DNA from: Capitulum mitella
Lineage: Eukaryota > Arthropoda > Thecostraca > Pollicipedomorpha > Pollicipedidae
DNA: 64,000 bases
Direction: 5' to 3'
Assembly (NCBI GenBank): GCA_030062745.1
Contig: CP099850.1
Location: 372,001-436,000 of the forward strand
The notes under the pieces are model-generated. The model had not been told where the DNA came from. It made no database searches and saw nothing but the letters and a program-made list of their open reading frames with translations. Each line of letters begins with the position of its first letter. Position 1 is the stretch's first letter. The position numbers and the translations under genes were made by a program. This document shows, piece by piece, positions 1 through 12,100 of this stretch.

Positions 1-140
1 AGGAAGTGGCTGACTTGGTTGGTGCAGACTCCAAAGAGATCATCTTCACCTCGGGAGCCACCGAGTCCAACAACATCGCCGTCAAGGGCGTGGCAAAGTT
101 CTACCGCTCCAAGAAAAACCACGTCATTACGACTCAGACG
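1..140 (+). CDS. NFS1: NFS1 exon (first in window)
   Basis: Encodes the segment from [18 protein letters not shown] to [14 protein letters not shown], including the ATESNN motif that lies near the PLP ring in this family. It ends in phase 0 before a GTGAGG donor. Bases 1-2 are AG, so the exon may start at base 3, but the window edge prevents certainty. Confidence 0.93.
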
Positions 141-3100
141 GTGAGGGCGGTGACGACTCGGCCTGCTGCGCGCGGCCATTTTGCGCAGCGTGCTGGCAGA
201 ATGTGGCGTGTCATGGTGCGAATCGGGAAACGAAACTCGTGTTTATGGAAGCCAGTACTAATATTGGCCAACGGCCATGCGTGACTTGGCGTTTTACAGC
301 GTTTTCTTCAGCTGCTCGATGGTTATGTCACTCGAACGATTTGCAGACAAATTTGTGCATTTATTAGCAGCCAGAATCAACGTTTAATCTGGTGTTTGGG
401 TTCTGCTAATCCCGTAAATGTAGGAGCGCATTTTGGTGTAAATGGCGGTGTGCGCGTTGTTTCTGCGAGGGCGTCAGCAATGACTACGCGTGTAACATCA
501 GTTGCGAGACGCCGATGAAGCAAAGTTTAGACCTTTTCCCCTGCTGGTGCATAGACAGACGATGACTGCCTACGACTCCCGGCGACTCACTGGGTGTGTT
601 GTAGGAGCACAAGTGCGTGCTGGACTCGTGCCGCTTCCTCGAGATGGAGGGCTTCCGCGTGACGTACCTGCCGGTGAAGGAGAACGGCCTGGTGGACTTG
701 GGCCAGTTGGAGGAGGCCATCACGCCGGAGACCTCCCTCTGCTCCATCATGACCGTCAACAACGAGATCGGCGTGCGGCAGCCGGTGGAGGAGATCGGTG
801 CGTGACGCAGGCGGCTGTGGCGCGTCGGAGATCAGCTTTGGTGGTGGCTTGCGCGAACTTTGCCGACATGAGTTTTGACTGTTGGGGGGGGGGGATGACC
901 TGGAGTGGCTGTCAGATTCCCTGGGTGCGTTTTTAGTACGATGTTTCCCCGCCGGAATTTTTGTAGATGCAGGAAATGTATATATTCAGGCCCGGCCCGC
1001 ACCGGGCCTGAACTTTCTCGGACGGCGCGAAGAGTTAATCTGTCTGAGTTCGGAGTTAACATGTCCCCTGTTATGCGGTAGGCTGTTGGGCGCATGAAAG
1101 ACATTTCCAGCGCTCTTGACTCATTCTCGTCATTGGGAGTAGTGCCTTGGCGTTAGGTTAGGTAGCGCTTGGGCAGTAAGGAAATTATCACGAATAGGAG
1201 AGAAGTTAGGCGAAATCAGCGCAAATGGGAGCAAAGCGGAACGTATTTGGCAGTGCGGACTCCGTGAAAACGGTCAGTATGTGTTCTTTTCTAGCCACCC
1301 CGTGAAATAAATACACTGCTCTTCTCAAAGAGCAGGCGAGACCTTGAAAGGCCGGGCGTATTTGAACTTTCCCATCCGGAACGTCCGGCCTGCTCCGGCC
1401 TGTCCGGTCCAGTCCGGTCCGGCCCGGTCCACTGCAGTCCGGTCCGGCCCGCGCCGGTCTCTGACCCGGTGAAGTCTGGTCCGGTCCAGCGCGGTCCGGC
1501 CCAGTCTGGTCCGGCCCGGTCCACTGCAGTCCGGTCCGGCCCGGTCCGGTCCGGCCCGCGCCGGTCTCTGACCCGGTGAAGTCTGGTCCGGCCCAGTCCG
1601 GTCCGGCCCGGTCCACTGCAGTCTGGTTCGGTCCGGCGAGGTCCGGTCCGGCGTCAGGGCTTGTGGTCCGTATACTGCGGGCTCGCCGCGCGATCCAGCT
1701 AATGCCGTCAGGCGTCGTCCCGATGCGGTCCGGGCTGCTGGGGCGGGCACTGACGGGCTCGGCGTGAATGGGACCTCCTGTACTGTAGCCTTACTGGACC
1801 CCTATCGGCCAGATGTGGAGGTGTTTGTGGCGAGGCGACCCGGTAGATGGCAGGGGAAGCGACCATTAGTCTTCTTGCTGACAGGAAATGGTTAATTCGA
1901 TGACGTGTCGCATTGGACTGACGTGATGCAAATTAGCGTGTTTTAGATATGACATTGACCTGATGGTAGACATGCAAAGGGGAATTTAGAATGAAAATTT
2001 GTGCATTATATGTTTTCATTTAAATTATTTTCCTGGGATCCCAAGGAGAGGAGATAAAAAAGCAAACTTTTTCCCCTCTGTGCCATTCATGAGCAGAATA
2101 CTGGCCTGAAGTGGCTTCATGGAGGTGCCCTTGCTGATGCCAACTATTCATAGCATGGGCAAACCAAACATCTAAGTGTGGTGCTACCATGGATTGGAAT
2201 CTGTTCCATGGTCTGTTTGGGTAAGTGCTGGCGATCATCGAGCCGTGGGCGTACTTGAAGCCTGAACAGAAGCGATGACGGCAATCCCGTCCGACCGTCT
2301 GACAGGTCGCCTGTGTCGCGCGAAGAAGGTATTTTTCCACACGGACGCCGCCCAGGCCGTGGGCAAGATTCCCATCGACGTCAACGACATGTGCATCGAC
2401 CTGATGTCCATCAGCGGCCACAAGCTGTATGGACCGAAAGGTGAGGCCGGGTCCGCCGACAGCAGCGGCAGCGGTAATGTCTCGAATCCCAGGCAGAAAA
2501 CGGACGTTGCTGTTGGATTGTGTGTCGTCGTTTACGGGGCGCCGTCCGACAGTGTGGTCCTTAACCAGGTTCGCTTTGTCTTTTGCTGTTTGAGGTGGAG
2601 ATCGCCGCCATCTGACGTCGCCTCTGGTTGGACCGTGGCGGGCGTATCGGTTCAGAGATTAGTTAAATTCTGTAGCATTATGTCAAGGTCTCGTCGTACG
2701 TCCCCGACTCCGGCGTGGGGACTGTACTGTACGTCACTATTCCTCCCCGCCGCAGGTGTGGGATCATGTACTATCTGTCACTGTTCCTCCCCGCCGCAGG
2801 TGTGGGGTCTCTGTGCTGTACGTCACTGTTCCTCCCCGCCGCAGGTTTGGTGGCTCTTTACTGTACGTCACGATTCCTCCCCGCCGCAGTTGTGGGGGCT
2901 CTGTACTGTACGTCCCTGTTCCTCCCCGCCGCAGGTGTGGGTTCCTGCACTAAACGTCACGGTTCCCCCCCCTCCGCAGGTGTGGGGGCTCTGTACTGTA
3001 CGTTACTGTTCCTCCCCTCCGCAGGTTTGGTGGCTCTTTACTGTACGTCACTGTTCCTCCCCTCCGCATGTGTGGGGGCTCTGTGCTGTACGTCACTGTT

Positions 3101-6100
3101 CCTTCCCGCCGCAGGTGTGGGCGCTCTGTACTGTACGTCACTGTTCGTCCCCGCCGCAGGTGTGGGCGTTCTGTACTGTACGTCCACTGTTCGTCCCCGC
3201 CGCAAGTGTGGGCGCTCTGTACTGTACGTCACTGTTCCTCCCCGCCGCAGGTGTGGGCGCTCTGTACGTGCGCCGGCGGCCGCGCGTTCGTCTGGAGGCG
3301 GTGCAGTCGGGCGGCGGCCAGGAGCGCGGTATGCGCTCCGGCACGGTGCCCACCCCGCTGGTGGTCGGCCTGGGCTCCGCCTGTCGACTGGCGGCCGAGG
3401 AGATGGAGGTACGCGACGGCCGCCGGGCCGGCGCTGCGCCGGCGGCTGAAAGGTGCTCTTGGTGAAAATGTGTTGCTGTTTAAGGACGGATGCGTGATGT
3501 TTGACCCAATGTTTTTCGTTGTTGTGAAGTGTCGTGGCTTAAAACGACGTACGACATTCGCGAACAGGGGCTCAGCGATGCATGAGACCACAGACGAAAA
3601 CAGGCTGGACCTACCCTCGAGCCATTTACTTCGGTGCAGACTCGGGCCTCGGACGTCACGAAGCACATCTGCTCAAGTAGTTTGCCCGTAAATTGCTGGG
3701 ATGTCATGACCGTTTATTTCGGTTTACGTTGCCACACACAGGGCAGCCGTGGTGTTTGTTGATAGAATATCTTGCGGCCTGTGGCCAAACCTGCAGCGGT
3801 TTTACATTCCTTGATTACCGCAGCCAGCTAGTGTTGTTGCTGCGCGAACTCGGCCGTGCTTGGTTCGGCGAAAGACATTCATGCGCTTTTCGTATCCCTG
3901 GATCCTGTTCATCACGCTGACTAATTTAGATCAGCCGACAACGCCCCAGGACTCGGAACAGCAAAGTACGCGTTACCACCGCTGTCAGTTAGCGCGTCAC
4001 GACCGGGCGATGGAAACAGACAGGGGTGATGTCCTGTCGGAGGCTTTTGAGTCGGCGGTCAGCCTGTCACGTGGGTGCTGACGGACTCTAGATAGCTGGG
4101 GTGGGACTCAGTAGAGGACGCAGTAACGAAAAGACCGTTTAGAGGTGACCTGGATGACAGTTTATTAGCTTGTTGAGTCTGGGACGACCTTGCGCGAACT
4201 CGGCGTGAATAGTTTCGATTACTTGCCTCTTGTTTTGCGGTCGATTGGCGGCTTATGTCCAGCACAGCACTGCTGTCCTCCATCGCATCAGTCCACGAGC
4301 CCTGCACAGCGTCGGTCTTGCTGCGGTCCTCCCGCCGACAGCGGCTGTGGGAGCCAGTCTTCAGAGGTCAGGATCCAGTCGCTGGATCAGGATCCAGCGC
4401 CTGGATTCCGGCCGGCCAGTGGTCAGGCTCTGGCGCGGATAATGGTCAGTCTCCGGCTGGGCAGTGGCAAGGGTCCGGTCATTGGTCAGGGTCCGGCGCG
4501 GTCCATGGCCAGGGTCCTGTCACTGCTCAGGGTCCGGCGCCGCCGAGCAGCCGCGCCGCCCAGCAGACCAGCACCAGCACCAGCCGAGCGAGCGCCGCCG
4601 CCGGCCGACCGCCGGCCGAGGGCGCCGCCGGTCGTCTCGCCGGGCCGTCGCACTCCTCGTCGAAGAAATGCTCTGCCTGCCGGATGCCTCTCTCGCCCGG
4701 CCGGCTCGGCTGGCAGAACGCGCCGGCGGCGAACGCCGAGCCGGGCAGCCAGCCGGCCAGCAGCGGGCAACGGCACTGGAGCCGCGTGCCGGCCACCTGG
4801 CTCGGCCGCGGGTCGGGCGTCACCGGCGCCACCCAACTCGCCAGCACGTCGTTACTGAGAAAGTGCAGTGCGGCCGGCACGCCGTGCGCGAAGTGCAGCG
4901 GCCCGTCGCCGCCGCCGCCGCCGCCGCTGCCGGCCGGCGCCAGGACCGAGCCGAACCGGTTACCGTGGAAGACGAGCGAGAGCGGCGCCTCGTGCCGACC
5001 AGAAGGCGCTGCGTGCTGGTACACGGCCCGCTGCTCGACCTCGTCGACCTCGGTGCGGTTCCAGTGGAGCGTTAGGAGGCCGGTGGCGGAGAGGGCGCGC
5101 GTGGCCAGGCGCCGCACGCGCGAGTCGACGACGGTCACCTGCGAGCCGCCCACGTAGGCGTCCGACTCCCAGACGCCGACGTCGCTGTCGGCGATGATCA
5201 GACCGACCGGCGCCGACGGCACGGCCTCAACGCCCACCGGCAACGCGAAGGCGCCGGCCGCCAGCCGGCCGACGCGCGAGCGGCGCAGCGCGACCGCCGG
5301 CGGCGCCGCGCCGCCGCTGAAGGCGCCGCCGGCCACCTCGTCGACGTCGACGTCGACGAAGTCGGCGCGCACGGAGAGTCCGCCGGCGAAGAGGGCGGCT
5401 TCGAGCCGCGGCAGGTGGACCCGCTCGAAGCGGGCCGTCACGTTGCGGGGCCGGGACTCGGCCGGCGCGTATCGCCTTATGCGGAACCGGTCCGTGTCCA
5501 TCACGACCAGCTGCAGCACCGCAAGGGAGTCGGCCGCGTGTAGCAGGCCGCTGGAGAGCGTGACGTTGCGTCGGCAGCCGCGAACCGTCAGTCGCAGGGC
5601 GTTTGTGCCGTTGGCCGGCAGGAGACGCGGTGTCAGCTCCACTTCCTGGCGACGCGCGGAACTGGGTCAGCTCAGATCAGCTCAGGTCAGCTCAGGCCAT
5701 CGGAGATCGGACCGTGTCAGGTCGGACTCTCAGCCTTGTGCTGCCATTATTGAATTTCACGACAGCGCCGAGGAGTTCGAACATCACTCGCTGGTTTGTA
5801 ACTGGGCGGTTTTTGTCCCGTCTGCAGCCCAAGGCATCGTCGCGTGGTTTTCTTCTTTGTACTTGAGTTACTGATCTGCGATCTGCGTGTAGTCGGCACC
5901 TCAGATAGCGTTGTGTCTGAGATACCGACCGCACTGTGTGTCTGGGAATCCGAACGTCATTGGAAAGTTCGGTAGTGCTTTGCATGCTGTTCTAGTCCAG
6001 ACAGAATTGAGATTGTGCCTGCTCAGAGATCTCCCCCTTGTTATGTGACGCCGATTTTCACAAGCTAGGCGCGAAAATTGCTTGAGAGTCTTAGTGTAGG

Positions 6101-9100
6101 CTGAATCGTTGTCCAGGTGTCGGAACGTGTTTGGCGTGTTGTTGGACGCGCCCGCCCGGGTGGAAGGCGCGTGAGCCCGGGGTGCGACCAGCGATGTGGC
6201 AGCTCCGATCTCCCAGCGCGTCCAGCACCGACTCACCGTATCCTCGGGGAAGCCGATGCAGTCGCAGGTGACGACCCAGTCGTCGCGTGCGGTGCGTCGG
6301 CAGTGGCAGGAGGGCTCGCCAGGGCGGGCCGTCCTGGAGCAGGCCGGCTGGACGGCGTCTGCGGCCGCTGCCGGCCCCAGCGGGCCGAACAGCGCCGCAG
6401 CCCAGACCAGCGGCGCAGCTGGTGGTGACAGATGGTCAGAGGAGCCGTCCAGACCGGCGGAACAGCTGACGGTGACAGAGGAGCCGCCCGGATCAGCGGA
6501 ACAGCTGACGGTGACAGAGGAGCCGCCCGGACCAGCGGAAGAGCTGACGGTGACAGAGGAGCCGCCCGGACCAGCGGAACAGCTGACGGTGACAGAGGAG
6601 CCGCCCGGACCAGCGGAACAGCTGACGGTGACAGAGGAGCCGCCCGGACCAGCGGAACAGCTGACGGTGACAGAGGAGCCGCCCGGACCAGCGGAACAGC
6701 TGACGGTGACAGAGGAGCCGCCCGGACCAGCGGAAGAGCTGACGGTGACAGAGGAGCCGCCCGGACCGGCGGAACAGCTGACGGTGACAGAGGTCTGACG
6801 CAGTTGGCGATAACAATGTGGCCAATGTCTCCGGGTGACGGAGGCCTTAACCCTATTCCCGGCAGGAATCCGCCCCCCCTCGGGTTTTTTGCTTGCCAAT
6901 TCCAGGCTTTTTAACGCAGCTTCACGAAACTTGGTGACTTTTCCTAGCTATTCCTTCTACGTGCCGTGACAAAATTTCGAAATTCTATTTTGCTCAGGGG
7001 CGGAGCCAGGCAACGTTTTTGGGAGGCACCTCAGGTCATTTTTGGCCATGTTGAGGGTAAAAGGAAAATGTCTGCCAAAAACAGAGTTTTTAAGATAGAA
7101 CTTAAAACTTTATATGAATGTATAGCTAAATAGTTGGGCAATGTGCATATGTAATTTTGTTTATCTGAGGTCACTTTACAAGGTCAGGTCAAGGTCAAGT
7201 CGAAATTTGTTTTTTCGCAATAATTTCGGCGCCGTTTTTTCAATTGCCAAACCCGGGATATATATGACGTAGAAAGATGCCCTCTACTTGTGTACCAAGT
7301 TTCAGCTTGATATCAGGTCGGGTCACGGAGCTATGACCTAAAATGTCAGTGCGCGTACCCTATATCGCAAAAGCCAAAAAATGAATTTTTGGAATAGAGT
7401 GAATTTAATCGATTAAAAACGCTTACAGATAATATTGAATGCACACGACATCATTCCAGGTGACCCCAAGGTCACTGGAGGTCATTTAAGGTCAAAGGTC
7501 ACGAGTTGATTTGAAGAACGTGTGACCATGGCAGTTCCTCCTTTTTTATGTCCCTGGCACCGCCTATGCTAACATTATACAAACATTGTAATGCGATTTG
7601 TACTTCTTTAGCATAACATGACTAGCAGAAGCCAAAAAAGTGTTTTGGCCTCTTTTGTTCATTCCGTTATTAGAAAACTAATCCCCGTATTTTTGAAACC
7701 CTGTGAACGCCCATGAATTTTCTCAAAATTTCAAATTTGCATACCCATGGTAAAAGCCCTATCCATAATCTCTCGATTCATGCCAGTTTCATCGAAATCG
7801 GTCAATAAACAACGGAGTTATAAGAAGTCAAAAAGTACCCCCCATTTTGACATGTTTGCCCCCCTGTATCCACAAATTTCAAAATTTTGAAAATTTCTTT
7901 TTATAAAAATGTAGTTTACGTCACGGCAAATCGATTGCCGTTTGTTGCGATGAAATCGGATAAGTAGTTCTCGAGATCTCAGGGGGGGCCGAATCCGACC
8001 CCCCTGCCGGGAATCGGCCATACAGTCTAGCCCTCCGGGAATAGGGTTAAAGGGAGGGAAAACTTCGGTCCATCGGGGCTTGAAAGGACGGTGTAACGTT
8101 TCGTTATCTTTAAGTCGCTTGGAACGAACGTCGTTTGAACGTGAAACCCGGTCTTTTAACTGCAGAACATGTTGAAAGTATCGAACACGATGAAGTTAGT
8201 CGTACTGGAGCACCCGCTCCTCCGGCACTGGCGCGTCCCCGTCTCAGGAGCGCAGCCCCAGTTCTCGGCCGAGTCCTCACCTGCGCACAGTAGTAACTGA
8301 GCGGACCTCATCGTCAGGCCGTCCGCTGACGAAGTGATCGAGCGGTCAGACGATCGGATCAGCGGGCGATGAGACGATCGGACGATCAGGTGATTAAACG
8401 ATCAGATGACCGGACGATCAGACGATAAGATGGTCAGATGATCAGGTGGCAAGGCGATTAGGCGGTCGGATAATGAAATAACCAGGCGGTCAGATGACAA
8501 GACGATCAGACGCTGCGCCGGCCACCGACCGACGACGTTGTCTGAGTGCCGACCGCCGCAGCCGGAGGCTGATAGCTGCTGTTTTTTCGTTTCGTCGGAG
8601 GAAGTGTCGGTGAAGTCACCGGATACGGAGCCGGAATCGCCTCCGGCCGACATCACCGCTTCCTGTCAACTCTCCGGTCCTGTGAGCGCCACCTCTTTCT
8701 CTGTGCCCCTCTCAGGCCGGTCCCGTTGTGCTTCTCCCAGCTCTGCCCCTTTCTTTCTGCCCCTGCCAGCCCGGCATCTGTCTCTGTGGTCATTCTAGCC
8801 CGGCGTTTGTCTGTTCTGTCTGCCCCTCCAAGCTAGACTCTGTCCTGTCTGCCTGCTCAGTCTCCGTACTCCCCTCCCAGCCTGCTCCACTCTCAGTGCT
8901 CCTCCCAGTCAAGAACGCTTCACTTTCCAGACAGACACTTTTTCGGTATGAATCGGCTGCATTTTTTGCTTACGTTGGGTGAGTACTCTGCGGGCCACCG
9001 ACGTAATCTTAGCAGGCTTTGGACAATTGCCGAAGAGGCGTTACACATCCCGTCCTCTCCGCCATACAGAGACTGCAGTACCTCGGCCTGGCCGGGAACA

Positions 9101-12100
9101 TGTCGCGCGGCCGGCCAGTTTCCGACAATCTGGGCTCTGAAGAGAGCCGGACCCGGCGCGGTGGTGTCTGGGAAAGGAGGGCTACCCCGGCCGCTGATAT
9201 TCCGGTGCCGCCGCGATAGCCGGCCCTGGCGACACGCGGGTGTTTTGAGCGAACGCCGAGTGACGTAGAGCCGGCCGTCTGTCGCAGCAGCTGAGCCGAA
9301 ACACGCCGTAGCGTCGCGGCTTGTGACGGTGGGAGGAACGGGTCATCTGATGTCTCGCCGATTGTCGTTGTGCCGCCGCGGCGTTTGTCCTCAAGATGAA
9401 CGAATCGGTCACTCGCCGGGTGGAAAGGTGTGTGGCCGTTGTTTGGCGGCGGAAAGCGATGTTTTTACCGGCCTTGAATTGAATGGAAAGGTAGGAATAT
9501 CGCGGATTCTCCAAAGACGAAGCGCCCTAGTGAAGGCTGGATTCTCGGATAACTGTAAACGCGATCCTCCACGTCACAACGCTTCAGTCGCATGCATTAG
9601 CGATTACCAGGTGTGGGCGATGAGGGCGTCTGAGAACGGCTCGTGCCGTGTATTCGCGGTAATAACGTTTGTCGACGTCGCTCACGGCTCACCAACACGA
9701 GAGCGGTGCTCGTCAGTTTCTGGCGGTGCGGCGCCTCGCCTGGCCTTGCATGACCGGGCGCAGGCGCGTGTCACCGGACACGTCATGACGGCCCGCGGCT
9801 GTGTGGCGCCACCTGACGCCCAGCCCGGGCGGGAGTCGTCTGTCGGAAACGTGTGGTTTCCCGGACGGACTTCCGCCGCCCGGCCCCGGCCGACGGAAGC
9901 CTGGCGCTTCCGGCGGCCTGAGGGCGGCCGGTCGGGCGGCTGAGCGCTGCCGCGCCTTGGCTCGTGGTTTTTTCCATGCGCCGGCATTGAGCTCCATGGT
10001 TTTTCTCGTCTTTCCGACGTTTATCTTTGACATTGCACCCACGTTGTCACCCCGGTCCTCGCCACTCGTGTGTTCGGTTTAGCTTCGTCATCTGTCTCGG
10101 CAGTCTGACAGGTTTGATCTCGGCCACTGGTCCTTGACTAAATCCGTCTGTGAGGCTGGTCTGTGGTCTGTGACTGTACCCCTCCGTGATCCTAGCCCGT
10201 GGTCCGTGGCCGTACCGCTCTGTGACTCCAGTCTGAGGGGTGTGACTGCGCCCCTCTGACCGCAGTCTGTGACTATACCCTCTGTGGCGCCGCTCTGTGG
10301 TCTGTGACTGCCTGTGGCCTGGTCTGTGGTCTGTGACTGGCTCTTTGACTGACTGTGACTGACGGCGGCCGGCCATCTCGGGCAGTGCGCCAGCTGTGAC
10401 CCTGGTCTGTGGTCAGTGACTGACTGTGACCCCGCCGTCCCTGGCAGTACGACAGCCGGTGGGTGAACGCGCTCTCGCGCCGGCTCGTGGAGCGGATCCA
10501 GACCGAGCTGCGGGACGTGATCAGGAACGGCGACGCCGAGCACACGTACCCGGGCTGCGTCAACCTGTCGTTCGCCTACGTCGAGGGTACGTCTGGCCGC
10601 TGCCGGCCCGGGCGGAGGGCGGCAGGCGCGGCTGCTGTTGCCTGGTGGGGCGCGTGCCGGTCCGAGGCCGCGCCGGAGACGAAGGCACCGCTCCGGACGC
10701 GTCCGATTGGGTGATGGCCGACCGAGTCGTGTTGCTTCGATGGTGATGTTCATCTTAGTCCTAGCTGGCTGGGCGATGACCGTGATGATGAGTCATGTTG
10801 TCTGACACTGTCGTTCAGCCCAGTCATGTCTTGTGATGCTCAGCTCAGTCATGTCTGACCGGGCGGTGTCGACTGGGCCGCGCTACCCGATTGAGTGGCG
10901 CTGTGTAACTCAGTCATGTCCGCCAGAGTCCTGTTGTTTACCGGCGGCGGTGCCAACCTGACTGGGGCTGAGTCATTGTGCCTGGTTGAGTCATGACCCG
11001 TGACCGGGCGGCGATGCCCGACGGAGCGGGGTGCGGTGGTTCGACTTTCGCTGGTCGGGCGGCGTTACCATGGCGTTCGACCGCGTCTGCTGCAGGTGAG
11101 AGTCTGCTGATGGCGCTGAAGGACGTGGCGCTGTCGTCTGGCAGCGCCTGCACGAGCGCCTCGCTGGAGCCTAGCTACGTGCTGCGAGCTATCGGCGCCG
11201 ACGAGGACCTTGCGCACTCCAGCATCAGGTGAGGGGTTCTCCTCCGGGATAGCCGGCCCCCCGGGGGAGGTGGCGCCGACCGCCGCAGAATCGGGACGCT
11301 TGGACGTTTCGGAATGCTTGGACGGACGTTTCGTTGAAAACTGTAAAATTATCCTTTTTGCTGGTCGTGGGATAATTCGCACGTTTTGCTGGCCGTCAGT
11401 TTGGAGGTGATGTCGGGAAAACGTGGTGAGGTTAAGACATATTCCTACTTCTGATACATCGATGTTATGGAAAGATGAACACCGTTGTCGGATTAGGACA
11501 CTGTCCTACCTATTATACAATAAAGTGGCGAGTTTTCGCGGTCGGCAGCTAGTCAATAAGTGGACACAAGAAGCTGCTGGAACAGCGGGCACCAGACCTG
11601 CTTTGGGGAGAGCGGACCCATTGAACGTCAGGGATAACCGCAGCGTTCAGAAAGCGCGAATCGCTGCGTTGTGCTTCACGTGATGTTGCGGCCGGAGCGT
11701 CTCCGACTGAGACGAATCACAACTCGTCTGTTGTGCGTTCTCTCAGACTACGTCAGTAGCTGGCGGTAACTGGGCTTCATAGCCACCTTTCATTTGCTGG
11801 TGGGGTGGATCAGACACCCACTCATTAACTCCGCAGATATGCATGAGATGCTGACTACGAGTCTGTGTAATGGAAATATTGGCACAGATCAAGTTAGGCC
11901 TTGCATAACAAGCATCGTCAACATCCTTGCGTAATTCCCCAACCTGTGCTGACGTTGCCTTATCACATGTATCTGTCGCATTAGGAAGACGTGTGGATAT
12001 ATTCCTGTTGTGCTTTCCCGTTCTGGAACAAACTGACTGACCGCGTGTGCATCAAACATCTCAACGCCATGTTTACGTCGTGACCTGCGTGATGTGCGGC

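Noticed and set aside
2735-3250. CRISPR array
   Set aside because: Units are contiguous with no unique spacers, and the sequence is an animal intron.
2275-3465. Continuous 396-codon frame covering two NFS1 exons and the array between
   Set aside because: Conserved NFS1 sequence changes frame between the two exons and GT-AG borders fit exactly, so the middle is intron.
8402-8800. Frames at 8.4-8.8 kb as an extra exon
   Set aside because: One strand is made of CGATCAGACGATC-like simple repeats. No borders or known motif support an exon.
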